This document shows positions 53,314 through 62,699 of a DNA stretch of 64,000 nucleotides, piece after piece. The first letter of the stretch is position 1. Each line of letters opens with the position of its first letter. The position numbers and the translations under genes were made by a program. The stretch comes from Chakrabartyella piscis (lineage in GTDB: Bacteria; Bacillota; Clostridia; Lachnospirales; Anaerotignaceae), in contig CP092441.1 in assembly GCA_030067835.1 (NCBI GenBank), forward strand, positions 744,001 to 808,000. The letters run 5' to 3'. The notes beneath the pieces were generated by a model, which did no database searches, was not told where the DNA came from, and was given only the letters and a program-made list of their open reading frames with translations.

Positions 53314-54531
53314 ATGTATAACGAAGAAATGATTTTGCAGCAAGCGGAAGTACACGACAGTTTTTATCTGTATGAAGAAGCAAAAATCAAATTGGCAATG
53401 GAAAATTTGCAGAAAAACTTCAAAGGCATTCGTTTTTTGTATTCCATCAAAACCAATGCAAATAAACATGTGGTGCAGTCTGTTTTGTCAAATGGATTTG
53501 GCGTAGATGCTGCCAGTGTGGCTGAAGTGGAGATGGGAGTTTCTCATGGTGTAGACAAAAGGGATATTCAATATTCCACACCTGGAAAGACAAGAAAATA
53601 CATCGAAAAGACATTGGAGTGTGCCACCATTGTTGCAGATAGCCTTGGTGAAATGGTACGCATACAAGAAGTGGCAGAAGCAAAAGGCGTTGTTGCAGAA
53701 ATTGGTGTACGTTTGAATCCTGATTTTTCTTTCTATGGTGACACTGGTGTTGCTTCTAAATTTGGCATAGATGAAGAAGCATTTTTCAATCATTTGGATT
53801 GGATTTTGTCCTTGAACAATATAAAAATTATTGGTTTGCACATCCACATTCGCAGTCAAGAATTGGATGAAATGCGTATTGCAACATACTATGAAAATAT
53901 CTTGCGATTGGCACATACAGTGCAAAGAGAATTGGGTACAAACCTAGCGTTCATCAATATGGGTTCTGGTATTGGCATTCCTTATGAAATAGATGATACA
54001 GCTTTGGATATGCAAAAATTGGGTGGCAAAACATTGGATATTGTAGCCTCTTTTGCAGCAGAATTTCCACAAACACAGTTGTATATTGAAACGGGTCGCT
54101 ATGTGGTTGGCAAAAGTGGCGTGTATGTGACCAAAGTATTGGACAAGAAGGTATCTTATGGTACAACTTATGTGGTGCTTGGCAATACCTTAAATGGTTT
54201 TTTGCGTCCCAGCATTGCACAACTCATTGTGAAATACAGTGGTGTTGCAAACCCTGTGGGTAGCGAGCCATTGTACACCACCAAAAACCCAACACAGATA
54301 CATGTCCTCAAGAAGGAAACAGAAATGGAAGTTGTGACCTTGGTGGGAAATCTTTGTACTGCAACAGATGTGGTGGCTACTGATATTTTGTTGCCTAAAT
54401 TGGAAGAAGATGATATTGTTGTTATGACCAATGCTGGTAGCTATGCAGCGGTATTGTCACCAATGCAGTTTTCTTCTCAAATTCCACCAAAAGAGCTGTT
54501 TTTACAAGAAAATGGCGAAGTGATATTCTAA
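53314..54531 (+). CDS. Fold-III PLP-dependent decarboxylase (LysA-like)
   Basis: A 405-residue member of the Orn/DAP/Arg decarboxylase-2 family. The PLP lysine lies in FLYSIKTNANKHVV; GLHIHIRSQ, NMGSGIGIPYEID and ETGRYVVGKSGVYV shape the cofactor site. VGNLCTATDVVA carries the Cys/Asp of the second subunit's active-site contribution, and NAGSYAAVLSPMQF ends the barrel. Length and motifs fit diaminopimelate decarboxylase, but EPxR-type DAP residues are not obvious, so the substrate is left open. ATG 53314 follows GAGGGGG. Confidence 0.85.
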   Translation: MYNEEMILQQAEVHDSFYLYEEAKIKLAMENLQKNFKGIRFLYSIKTNANKHVVQSVLSNGFGVDAASVAEVEMGVSHGVDKRDIQYSTPGKTRKYIEKTLECATIVADSLGEMVRIQEVAEAKGVVAEIGVRLNPDFSFYGDTGVASKFGIDEEAFFNHLDWILSLNNIKIIGLHIHIRSQELDEMRIATYYENILRLAHTVQRELGTNLAFINMGSGIGIPYEIDDTALDMQKLGGKTLDIVASFAAEFPQTQLYIETGRYVVGKSGVYVTKVLDKKVSYGTTYVVLGNTLNGFLRPSIAQLIVKYSGVANPVGSEPLYTTKNPTQIHVLKKETEMEVVTLVGNLCTATDVVATDILLPKLEEDDIVVMTNAGSYAAVLSPMQFSSQIPPKELFLQENGEVIF

Positions 54532-54589
54532 AATTGGATAATAGGTGGTATCATGTGTCTATAAAATCTTTACAAAACAACAAATAAAA

Positions 54590-54677
54590 GATAAAAACCA
54601 AAGATCCTTCGTTCCACTCAGGATGACAAACGCCAGTCATTTTGAGGAGAGAAACGACGAAGAATCTTTGGTTTTAT
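54590..54677. repeat. Long inverted repeat, two head-to-head 'CCAAGATTCTTC' repeats
   Basis: The left arm ATAAAAACCAAAGATCCTTC plus GTT pairs with the right arm GACGAAGAATCTTTGGTTTT plus AT. An inner CTCAGGATGAC / GTCATTTTGAG also pairs. It lies exactly between the convergent decarboxylase and comM-like genes and could act as a bidirectional terminator. Confidence 0.75.
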
Positions 54678-54695
54678 TTGTGTAAAAATAGCAAA

Positions 54696-56231
54696 TCAAC
54701 CCATCATATATTTTCTATCTAAGGAACGATATTGCAGCACTTCTGCAATGTGTCTAACTGTGATTTCATCGCTACCATCTAGGTCTGCAACGGTTCTGGC
54801 AACCTTCAAAATCTTATGATATCCCCTAGCACTGAGATCCATTCTTTCAAATGCAGCACGCAACAATTCCTTTTCTTCTTTGCCCAATTTACAATGGATT
54901 TCCATTTGTGCAGGTGTCAATTGTGCATTGAAAAAGATGCCATCTTCTTTGTAACGAGTCAGTTGCATATGATGTGCTTGCAACACACGAGATTTGATGG
55001 TTTCAGAAGTGTCACCATATGCAGATTCTTCCAAATCGTCATAAGAAATGGCAGGCATTTCCACCATAATATCGATACGATCCAACAATGGACCACTGAT
55101 TTTTCTATGATATTTGCTGATTTCATTTTGGCTACAATGACACTTGTTTCCATTGCCCAAATGCCCACAAGGACAAGGGTTCATGGCTGCAACCAACATG
55201 AAATCAGAAGGGTATGTCAAAGTGCCATTGACACGAGCAATGGTAACTTGTCCATCTTCCAATGGTTGACGCATAATTTCCAAGGTGTTTCTTTGGAATT
55301 CTGGCAATTCATCCAAGAACAGCACACCATGATGAGAAAGTGAAATCTCACCAGGTTTTGGAATTCTACCACCACCTGTCAGAGCAGAAGCAGAAATGGT
55401 GTGATGTGGTGCACGAAATGGTCTGGTACGCACCAAAGAATTTTTATTTCTGAGCAAACCAGCCACACTATAAATCTTTGTGATTTCAATGCTTTCTGCA
55501 AAGGTCAAGTCAGGCAGAATGGTAGGCAAACGTTTTGCTAACATGGTTTTACCAGAGCCAGGTGGTCCAATGAGCAACAAATTATGTCCACCGGCAGCAG
55601 CAATCTCCATGGCACGTTTTGCAGATTCTTGACCTTTTACGTGGTAGAAATCTAAAAATTCCAAGGATTCATTTTGCGAAAACAAAGCTTCCAAATCCAT
55701 ATAAATGGGAGAAATGCGTTGTTTTCTAGTGAAATGTGCCACCAATTCCAAAAGGTTTTTTACAGGGTAGACTTCCATACCTTCTACCAAAGCCGCTTCT
55801 TCCATATTTTCATAGGGAACCAAACATTTCCGCAAACCACGTTCCCATGCACCATACACCATAGGCAAAATACCATTGACGGGTCTGATGGAACCATCCA
55901 AAGAAAGTTCACCTGTCACAAAATATTCAGGCAGTTCGTTTTGTGGAACCACCATAGAAGCGGCAAGCAAACCAAGGGCTATGGGCAAATCAAAAGAAGC
56001 ACCTTCTTTTTTGGTATCAGCAGGTGCAAGGTTGATGGTGATGCGTTTCACTGGAAAAGTTAGGTTGGAATTTTTGATGGCAGTACGCACACGGTCACGA
56101 GATTCTTTGACAGCAGAATCAGGCAAACCCACAATATCAAATGCAGGCAAACCACTGCTCAAATCCACCTCAACTGTCACAGGATAGCTATCAATACCCA
56201 AAAGAGCAGAACTATGTATCATGGAAAGCAT
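54696..56231 (-). CDS. ComM/YifB-family Mg-chelatase-like AAA+ ATPase
   Basis: A 511-residue AAA+ protein; ComM is a branch-migration helicase aiding integration of transformed DNA. N-terminal Lon-protease-like fold (PVTVEVDLSSGLPAFDIVGL, KKEGASFDLPIALGLLAA), Walker A GPPGSGKTMLAKRL, Walker B GVLFLDELPEFQ, zinc-like NPCPCGHLGN, and C-terminal GYHKILKVARTVADL. Divergent from dprA, another transformation gene. Start ATG 56231, with AGAGGCG upstream. Confidence 0.93.
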   Translation of the reverse strand: MLSMIHSSALLGIDSYPVTVEVDLSSGLPAFDIVGLPDSAVKESRDRVRTAIKNSNLTFPVKRITINLAPADTKKEGASFDLPIALGLLAASMVVPQNELPEYFVTGELSLDGSIRPVNGILPMVYGAWERGLRKCLVPYENMEEAALVEGMEVYPVKNLLELVAHFTRKQRISPIYMDLEALFSQNESLEFLDFYHVKGQESAKRAMEIAAAGGHNLLLIGPPGSGKTMLAKRLPTILPDLTFAESIEITKIYSVAGLLRNKNSLVRTRPFRAPHHTISASALTGGGRIPKPGEISLSHHGVLFLDELPEFQRNTLEIMRQPLEDGQVTIARVNGTLTYPSDFMLVAAMNPCPCGHLGNGNKCHCSQNEISKYHRKISGPLLDRIDIMVEMPAISYDDLEESAYGDTSETIKSRVLQAHHMQLTRYKEDGIFFNAQLTPAQMEIHCKLGKEEKELLRAAFERMDLSARGYHKILKVARTVADLDGSDEITVRHIAEVLQYRSLDRKYMMG

Positions 56232-56466
56232 ATCAACGCCTCTTTTCTAAAAAAATAGTTTTTTTTATCATAACAATATTGGAAGAAAAAAGCAATTGGC
56301 ATAGGTAAAATTATACAATTTTTATGTATTTTTTTACTTTTTTTCAAATTTTACAAACTTTTTATTGAATTTTAAAAGGAAAGCATATATAGTATATGCG
56401 AAACACACCTTTTTTCTGGAAAAGTGTTTTGTGTCAAATACAGATGATTTTGTGACGTGTATTTTA

Positions 56467-56629
56467 GGGCAACACCGCACAACCCTCTATCACAACCTTT
56501 GTAGTTTATTTTCCTGTCATAAGTGTTAAAAATACTCGACGATATTTCCGATATCGCCTCCGTTTTTTAATAATTCTGACAAAAAAATCTACTCGCAAAT
56601 TTTGCAATTAGGGTTATGCGGTATTGCCT
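56467..56629. mobile_element. MITE-like element, copy 2 (about 163 bp)
   Basis: Same plan as 15433-15594: left end GGGCAACACCGCACAACCC, right end GGGTTATGCGGTATTGCC, same interior with CTCGACGATATTTCCGATAT. About 85-90 percent alike by eye. It lies between the divergent comM-like gene and dprA, 22 bases before the dprA start, so it forms most of the dprA upstream region. The other 235 bases of this gap (56232-56466) are AT-rich without a gene. Confidence 0.75.
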
Positions 56630-56650
56630 TAGGAAAAGGGAGGGTCAATT

Positions 56651-57742
56651 GTGGAAGAATTTTATATGATGTGGCTTTCTAGGTGTCCATACATTGGTTA
56701 CAAACGCATTTGCAAATTGATGGATCATTTTCACAGTGCAGAAGCCATTTGGAATGCAACAGAAGCAGACTTGCAGATGGTTAAGGGGTTGCGTGAAAAA
56801 GATATAGATTCTATTTTATTTTCCAGAGATGCAGAGCAATTGGATATATGGATTGAAGAATTGGAAGAATGGGGCATTCAGTTTTACTCTTATTTGCACC
56901 CAGCATATCCAGCACTTTTGAAGGAAATTTACGATCCACCAGTTGGACTGTATGTAAGAGGAACCCTTCCAGAAGATGATATTGACACAGTTGCCATCAT
57001 TGGTGCTAGAAATTGTACCAGATATGGCTTGACTGCTGCATATACAATTTCCAAAGACTTGGGTAGAACCAATGTCATTGTAGTTAGTGGTATGGCAAAG
57101 GGAATTGATGGAGCAGCACACAAAGGGATTTTGGATGCTGGAGGACGTACCATTGCGGTTTTGGGTTGTGGTTTGGATATTTGTTATCCAGCAGAGCACA
57201 AAGAATTGATGGAACGCATTATCAACAATGGTTGTGTCATTTCAGAATTTCCACCAGGAACAGTGGCGCATCCAAAGCATTTTCCAAGACGCAATCGCAT
57301 CATCAGTGGTTTGAGTAAGATGGTGGTTGTGGTAGAAGCAGGTAAAAAAAGTGGCACTTTGATTACAGCTGATTTTGCACTGGAAAATGGACGTGATGTT
57401 TTTGTGGTTCCAGGCAATGTGACCAGTGATTTGAGTGAAGGAACCAACAATCTCATCAAACAAGGTTGTCCCATTATCACAGAAGGAAATGATATCTTAG
57501 AAGAGCTTGGAATTGCCTATTCTAATGAAGAAAAAGATGTTTTTTTCAAAAAAATACGAAAAAACCTTGCACCTGAGCAAAAAGCAGTGTATGATGTGAT
57601 ACCGAAACAAGAACCAATCTTTGCAGAACAAATTTGTAGAATACTGCATAAAAATATACAAGATGTACAGTATATCCTTTCTATGTTGGAAGCACTGGGG
57701 CATATTGAAAAATTGCCACAATCGGGATACTGTAAAAAATAA
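56651..57742 (+). CDS. dprA: DNA processing protein DprA
   Basis: A 363-residue protein that loads RecA on incoming single-stranded DNA. N-terminal helical domain (about 1-70), Rossmann-like DNA-binding domain: VAIIGARNCTRYGL, VVSGMAKGIDGAAHKG, AVLGCGLDICYPAEH, FPRRNRIISGLSKMVVVVEA, SGTLITADFALENGR. C-terminal winged helix (about 300-363). GTG start 56651 follows GGAGGG. topA starts 13 bases downstream, the usual dprA-topA pair. Confidence 0.95.
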   Translation: MEEFYMMWLSRCPYIGYKRICKLMDHFHSAEAIWNATEADLQMVKGLREKDIDSILFSRDAEQLDIWIEELEEWGIQFYSYLHPAYPALLKEIYDPPVGLYVRGTLPEDDIDTVAIIGARNCTRYGLTAAYTISKDLGRTNVIVVSGMAKGIDGAAHKGILDAGGRTIAVLGCGLDICYPAEHKELMERIINNGCVISEFPPGTVAHPKHFPRRNRIISGLSKMVVVVEAGKKSGTLITADFALENGRDVFVVPGNVTSDLSEGTNNLIKQGCPIITEGNDILEELGIAYSNEEKDVFFKKIRKNLAPEQKAVYDVIPKQEPIFAEQICRILHKNIQDVQYILSMLEALGHIEKLPQSGYCKK

Positions 57743-57755
57743 TAGAGGTGAACTT

Positions 57756-59945
57756 ATGGCAAATGAAGCAATTGAAACTGTGGCAGTGGCAAAGAAACCA
57801 GCCAAGAAAACAGCAACAAAAAAAACCACAGCAAAGAAAACAACAAAAGGAAAAAATGACAAGAAGTATTTGGTTATTGTAGAATCCCCAGCGAAAGCAA
57901 ATACCATTGGTAAATTTTTGGGCAGCAATTACAAAATTGAAGCATCTATGGGTCATATTCGTGACTTGCCAAAAAGCCAAATGGGTGTAGATATTGAAAA
58001 TGATTTTGAACCCAAATATATTACCATTCGTGGCAAAGGTGACTTGCTTGGAAAACTGCGTCGAGATGCAAAAAAAGCAGATAAAGTGTACCTGGCAACT
58101 GACCCTGACCGTGAAGGGGAAGCAATCAGCTGGCATTTGCTCCATTCTTTGAAATTGGATGAGGACAAAGAAGTCAGCAGAATCACATTCAACGAAATTA
58201 CAAAAACAGCGGTCAAACGCTCCATTACAGAAGCACGTGAAATTGATATGGATTTGGTGGATGCACAACAAGCCCGTCGTGTGTTGGATCGTATGGTAGG
58301 ATATACCGTTAGTAACTTGCTTTGGCAAAAAGTCAAAAAAGGACTTTCTGGTGGTCGTGTACAGTCTGTTGCACTGCGTATCATCTGCGATAGAGAAGAA
58401 GAAATTCGTGCATTCATTCCAGAAGAATATTGGTCTTTGACTGCAAAACTTGCTAACAAAGCTGGCAAAGGTTTTGATGCTCGTTTCTATGGCAAAGGTG
58501 ATGAAAAGATTGAGTTGAAAAGCGAAGCACAAACCAATGCAGTTTTGGAAGGCATTGCTGGAGAAGAATTCAAAATCACAGATGTGAAAACTGGCACTCG
58601 TCAAAAGAAACCAGTTGCACCATTTACCACATCCACAATGCAACAAGAAGCCAGCAAACATCTCAACATGGCAACACAAAAAACCATGATGGTGGCACAA
58701 CAATTGTATGAAGGTGTCAACATCAAAGGGGAAGGTACTGTAGGTCTTGTGTCTTACATCCGTACAGATTCCTTTAGGATTTCTGATGAAGCATATGAAG
58801 CGGTAATTGGTTACATTGGCACAGAATTTGGTGAAGAATACATCAATCCAGAACGTATTGAGTATAAATCCAAAGGCAAAACACAGGATGCCCATGAAGC
58901 AATTCGTCCAACAAATGTGAATCGTACACCAGATAGCATCAAAGAATCTTTGACAAAGGATCAATATCGTTTGTATAAATTGGTGTGGGATCGTTTTGTG
59001 GCAAGTCAAATGGCACCAGCAGTGTATGCAACCATTTCCATGAGATTGGCAGCAGGAGATTACACATTTAGAAGTTCTGGTTCTGCATTGACCTTCAAAG
59101 GATTCTTGTTGGTATATAGCAAAGGTGAAGAAGAAGAAGATAAAATGATTCCGCTTTTGGAAAAGGGTGAAGTGGCAGTGCAAAAAAGCATGTTGCCTGA
59201 ACAACATTTCACACAACCACCAGCCAGATTTTCTGATGCATCTTTGATTAAGACATTGGAAGAAATTGGTGTTGGACGTCCAAGTACCTATGCACCAACT
59301 TTGACAACCATCCAAGCACGTCATTATGTGACCAAAGAAGCAAAGACTTTGTATCCAACAGAATTGGGTGAAGTGGTCAACGATATTATGAAAGGCTATT
59401 TTGGCGAAATTGTGGATATCGACTTTACAGCAAACATGGAAAAACGTTTGGATGAAGTGGAAGTGGGCAATGATGAGTGGAAACAAGTCATTCGAGATTT
59501 CTACCCAGAATTCCATGCGTGTGTGGAAGATGCCACTGAAAAATTGGCAAAAGTGGAAATCAAAGATGAAGAAAGTGATGTCATCTGTGAAAAATGTGGT
59601 AGAAACATGGTCATCAAATATGGCAGATATGGCAAATTCTTGGCGTGTCCTGGATTCCCAGAGTGCCAAAATGCAAAACCATTCTTTGAAGATGCTGGTG
59701 TGGATTGCCCAGAATGTGGTGGTAAAGTCCAAATCAAGAAAACCAAAAAAGGCAGAGCATACTTCGGTTGTGAAAACAATCCAGAATGTAACTTTATGTC
59801 TTGGAACAAACCAACAGGTGAAAAGTGTCCAAAATGTGGCAGCTTCCTAGAAGAAAAAGGCAAAAAGAATGGTAAAATTGTTTGCTCCAATGTAAAATGT
59901 GGATATATTCAGGAAAAACCAGAATCGGAACAAAACGAATCATAA
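57756..59945 (+). CDS. topA: DNA topoisomerase I
   Basis: A 729-residue type IA topoisomerase that relaxes negative supercoils. A Lys/Ala/Thr-rich N-terminal extension (about residues 10-35, KKPAKKTATKKTTAKKTTKG) precedes the Toprim domain (YLVIVESPAKANTIGKFLG, TDPDREGEAISWHL). The catalytic Tyr is Y334 in SYIRTDSFRI. Three C-terminal four-Cys zinc ribbons begin near residues 610, 650 and 690. Start ATG 57756 follows GAGGTG; the longer frame overlaps dprA. The basic N-terminal tail is unusual for TopA and may aid DNA binding (inference). Confidence 0.96.
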   Translation: MANEAIETVAVAKKPAKKTATKKTTAKKTTKGKNDKKYLVIVESPAKANTIGKFLGSNYKIEASMGHIRDLPKSQMGVDIENDFEPKYITIRGKGDLLGKLRRDAKKADKVYLATDPDREGEAISWHLLHSLKLDEDKEVSRITFNEITKTAVKRSITEAREIDMDLVDAQQARRVLDRMVGYTVSNLLWQKVKKGLSGGRVQSVALRIICDREEEIRAFIPEEYWSLTAKLANKAGKGFDARFYGKGDEKIELKSEAQTNAVLEGIAGEEFKITDVKTGTRQKKPVAPFTTSTMQQEASKHLNMATQKTMMVAQQLYEGVNIKGEGTVGLVSYIRTDSFRISDEAYEAVIGYIGTEFGEEYINPERIEYKSKGKTQDAHEAIRPTNVNRTPDSIKESLTKDQYRLYKLVWDRFVASQMAPAVYATISMRLAAGDYTFRSSGSALTFKGFLLVYSKGEEEEDKMIPLLEKGEVAVQKSMLPEQHFTQPPARFSDASLIKTLEEIGVGRPSTYAPTLTTIQARHYVTKEAKTLYPTELGEVVNDIMKGYFGEIVDIDFTANMEKRLDEVEVGNDEWKQVIRDFYPEFHACVEDATEKLAKVEIKDEESDVICEKCGRNMVIKYGRYGKFLACPGFPECQNAKPFFEDAGVDCPECGGKVQIKKTKKGRAYFGCENNPECNFMSWNKPTGEKCPKCGSFLEEKGKKNGKIVCSNVKCGYIQEKPESEQNES

Positions 59946-59956
59946 AATATGATGTA

Positions 59957-60046
59957 ATTGCAGGGATGATTCACGAATCGACCGTCATGAATCACCACAA
60001 AATTTAAATATACTGTAGGGCGGGGGCTTGCTCCCGCCGTTTTTCA
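59957..60046. repeat. Two REP-like hairpins, the second able to act as a terminator
   Basis: 59957-59989 is TTGCAGGGATGATTCACGAA followed by TCGACCGTCATG. 60013-60046 is TGTAGGGCGGGGGCTTGCTC followed by CCGCCGTTTTT. In the second, GGCGGGGGC/TCCCGCC plus five T would end the topA transcript. Confidence 0.7.
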
Positions 60047-60075
60047 TAAAAAATGAAAAAATCTTGTAAACATGC

Positions 60076-60104
60076 TTGTAATTCCAAGAAAAACGTGATA
60101 TAAT
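60076..60104 (+). promoter_or_regulatory. Promoter of rpsB-tsf
   Basis: TTGTAA (60076-60081), 17-base spacer, TATAAT (60099-60104). A leader of about 105 bases follows; autoregulation by S2 is known in other bacteria, but no specific motif was recognised here. Confidence 0.75.
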
Positions 60105-60215
60105 CTCAAAGGTAACTAAAAAACGCACGTATCCAATGATGGAAGATGGTGCCAGCAAATGATTGTTGGTTTCTTTACAAAACGGATGCGGAGGACAAAC
60201 CACAGGAGGTCTATT

Positions 60216-60935
60216 ATGGCTGTAATTTCAATGAAACAATTGCTTGAAGCAGGTGTTCATTTTGGACATCAAACAAGAAGATGGAACCCTAAAATGGCAG
60301 AATACATTTTTGCTGAAAGAAACGGTATCTACATCATCGACTTGCAAAAAACAGTAAAAAAAGTTGACGACGCTTATGCAGAAGTTTGCAAAATCATCGC
60401 TGACGGTGGCGAAATTCTTTTCGTTGGTACTAAAAAACAAGCACAAGAATGCATGAAAGAAGAAGCACAAAGATGTGGCATGTACTACGTAAACCAAAGA
60501 TGGTTGGGTGGTATGCTCACTAACTTCACAACAATCAAAACAAGAATCCAAAGACTTAAAGATTTGGAAAAAATGCAAGCAGACGGTACTTTCGAAGTAT
60601 TGCCTAAAAAAGAAGTTGCAGCTTTGACACATGAAATGACAAAATTGCAAACAAACTTGGGTGGTATCAAAGAAATGAAAAAAGTTCCTGACGTTATGTT
60701 CGTTGTGGATACAAGAAAAGAAAAAATCGCTGTGCAAGAAGCACACAACTTGGGAATCCCTATCGTTGCTATCGTAGATACAAACTGCGATCCAGACGAA
60801 ATCGATTACGTAATTCCTGGTAATGACGATGCTATTCGTGCTGTCAAATTGATTGCTTCTAAAATGGCTGATGCTGTTTTGGAATCCAAACAAGGCGCAC
60901 AAGAAGTAGAAGCAGAAGTTGTAGCAGCAGAATAA
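60216..60935 (+). CDS. rpsB: 30S ribosomal protein S2
   Basis: A 239-residue S2. [55 protein letters not shown] and [20 protein letters not shown] are all typical. Start ATG 60216 follows AGGAGG; the frame extends to 60159 without need. Acidic Glu/Val/Ala tail. Confidence 0.97.
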   Translation: MAVISMKQLLEAGVHFGHQTRRWNPKMAEYIFAERNGIYIIDLQKTVKKVDDAYAEVCKIIADGGEILFVGTKKQAQECMKEEAQRCGMYYVNQRWLGGMLTNFTTIKTRIQRLKDLEKMQADGTFEVLPKKEVAALTHEMTKLQTNLGGIKEMKKVPDVMFVVDTRKEKIAVQEAHNLGIPIVAIVDTNCDPDEIDYVIPGNDDAIRAVKLIASKMADAVLESKQGAQEVEAEVVAAE

Positions 60936-60994
60936 GAAATAAATATATGGGTTTGCATTTTGTTTGAACGCAACCCAATAGGCATTTAAAGCCC

Positions 60995-61028
60995 GAGCTT
61001 CAGCCAGACAACGGGCTGGGGCTCTTTT
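60995..61028 (+). terminator. Hairpin between rpsB and tsf
   Basis: GAGCTTCAGCC (60995-61005), loop AGACAACG, GGCTGGGGCTC (61014-61024), then TTTTC. Probably a partial terminator adjusting S2 to EF-Ts ratio. Confidence 0.7.
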
Positions 61029-61062
61029 CATTCAAAGGACATTATAAACGGAGGAAAATCAA

Positions 61063-61995
61063 ATGGCAGTTACAGCAGCATTGGTAAAAGAATTGAGAGA
61101 AATGACAGGCGTTGGTATGATGGATTGCAAAAAAGCATTGACAGAAACTGACGGCAACTTGGAAAAAGCAGTAGAACTTTTGAGAGAAAAAGGACTTGCA
61201 GCTTCCGCTAAAAAAGCAGGTCGTATTGCTTCTGAAGGTATGGTAGACGTATTCGTAAGCGATGACAACAAAATTGCTACAATCGTTGAAGTAAACTCCG
61301 AAACAGACTTCGTTGCAAAAAATCAATTGTTCAGAGATTATGTTGCATTGGTTGCAAAACAAGCAGCAAACTCCGCAGCAGCAGACATGGATGCATTCTT
61401 CGCTGAAACATGGGAAGCAGATGCACAATACACAGTAAAAGAAGCTTTGAGCCAACAAGTAGCTGTAATCGGTGAAAACTTGAACATCAGACGTTTCGAA
61501 AAATATGAAAAAGCAGGTTCTGGCAAACTCGTTTCCTATATCCACGGTGGTGGTAGAATCGGCGTTATGATCGAATTGGCTTGTGAAAACGAAGCAGAAG
61601 AATTGGTTGAACTTGGTAAAAACGTTGCAATGCAAATCGCAGCTTTGAACCCTAAATTTGCATCTCGTGCAGAAGTTCCAGCTGATTATATTGCAAAAGA
61701 AACAGAAATCTTGACAATCCAAGCAAAAAATGACCCTAAAAATGCAAGCAAACCTGACAACATCATCGAAAAAATGATCGTTGGTAGATTGCAAAAAGAA
61801 ATGAAAGAAATCTGTTTGGTAGAACAACCTTACGTAAAAGATGGCGATTTGACAGTTCAAAAATACATCGATTCCGTAGCAAAAGTTGTTGGTGCTCCAA
61901 TCTCCATCGTTCGTTATGTTCGTTTCGAAACAGGCGAAGGTTTGGAAAAGAAAGAAGAAAACTTTGCTGATGAAGTTGCAAAAGCAATGGCATAA
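61063..61995 (+). CDS. tsf: Elongation factor Ts
   Basis: A 310-residue guanine-nucleotide exchange factor for EF-Tu. N-terminal UBA-like domain (LREMTGVGMMDCKKALTETD), then the conserved EVNSETDFVAKN (TDFV contacts EF-Tu), and VSYIHGGGRIGVMIEL. SD GGAGG. Confidence 0.97.
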   Translation: MAVTAALVKELREMTGVGMMDCKKALTETDGNLEKAVELLREKGLAASAKKAGRIASEGMVDVFVSDDNKIATIVEVNSETDFVAKNQLFRDYVALVAKQAANSAAADMDAFFAETWEADAQYTVKEALSQQVAVIGENLNIRRFEKYEKAGSGKLVSYIHGGGRIGVMIELACENEAEELVELGKNVAMQIAALNPKFASRAEVPADYIAKETEILTIQAKNDPKNASKPDNIIEKMIVGRLQKEMKEICLVEQPYVKDGDLTVQKYIDSVAKVVGAPISIVRYVRFETGEGLEKKEENFADEVAKAMA

Positions 61996-62023
61996 GAAGC
62001 AAAATTCATTTGAAATAAATTAT

Positions 62024-62056
62024 GAGGGATGTCAATTTCGGTTGACATCTCTTTTT
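62024..62056 (+). terminator. Terminator after tsf
   Basis: GAGGGATGTCAA, TTTCGG, TTGACATCTC, then five T. Confidence 0.88.
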
Positions 62057-62125
62057 GATGAAATACCCTTGGTTTTATAAGGTTTGTTTGATTAAAAGAA
62101 AATTGAAAAAACAAGCAAAAGTCTA

Positions 62126-62184
62126 TTGACAGCAAAAAAGACTTATGTTATTCTACTACTAAGGACAGCAAAGTCCTTATTTTA
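62126..62184 (+). promoter_or_regulatory. Promoter and 5' hairpin of the rpmG-secE-nusG-rplK-rplA operon
   Basis: TTGACA (62126-62131), 17-base spacer, TATTCT (62149-62154). A hairpin AAGGAC-AGCAAA-GTCCTT (62161-62178) lies at the very 5' end of the predicted RNA and is followed by ATTTTATT. Confidence 0.72.
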
Positions 62185-62222
62185 TTGTGAAAAAATATAA
62201 ATCATCAATGGAGGTGAAAGAC

Positions 62223-62372
62223 TTGAGAACAAGGATTACCTTAGCCTGCACAGAGTGCAAACAAAGAAATTACAGCACTACTAAGGACAAAAAAGTTATG
62301 CCTGACAGAATGGAAATGAAAAAATATTGTAAATTCTGTAAATCCCACACATTGCACAAAGAAACTAAGTAA
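62223..62372 (+). CDS. rpmG: 50S ribosomal protein L33
   Basis: A 49-residue zinc-ribbon L33. [20 protein letters not shown] and [15 protein letters not shown] supply two CxxC pairs, so this is the zinc-binding (C+) form. TTG 62223 is the start: GGAGGTG ends 6 bases upstream and the protein then begins as other L33 proteins do. Confidence 0.93.
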   Translation: MRTRITLACTECKQRNYSTTKDKKVMPDRMEMKKYCKFCKSHTLHKETK

Positions 62373-62406
62373 TGTTGTCGGAACTCCAAAAAAGGAAGTG
62401 AACCTA

Positions 62407-62670
62407 ATGGAAGAAAACAAAAACACTAGCACAAACCAAACGAGTGCGAACAAAAAAGTAGAAGCAAAGAAAACAAAAAAGAATGATGGCAAGGACAGTT
62501 TTGCAGATTACAAGGCTGAATTCAAAAAGATTGTATGGCCAGATCGTCCAGAAGTTATTCAAAAAACATTTACCGTAATTGTGACTTCCCTTTTGATCGG
62601 TGCAATTATCTTCTGTATGGATACGGTATTCTCTACCGCATACAATGGAATCATCGGACTTTTGGGTTAA
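62407..62670 (+). CDS. secE: Preprotein translocase subunit SecE
   Basis: An 87-residue single-span SecE. Lys/Asn-rich cytosolic head, then the amphipathic FKKIVWPDRPEVIQKT block and one membrane helix (about 60-80). ATG 62407 is used; GTG 62398 is part of the RBS region. Works with SecY/SecG in export. Confidence 0.93.
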   Translation: MEENKNTSTNQTSANKKVEAKKTKKNDGKDSFADYKAEFKKIVWPDRPEVIQKTFTVIVTSLLIGAIIFCMDTVFSTAYNGIIGLLG

Positions 62671-62699
62671 GACAAATCGAGTAGAAAAAGGATGGTATT

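Noticed and set aside
57681..59732. 683-codon open frame antisense to topA
   Set aside because: It is rich in Cys, His and Phe with no family motif and no RBS; it mirrors the codon bias of topA, whose domains are unmistakable.
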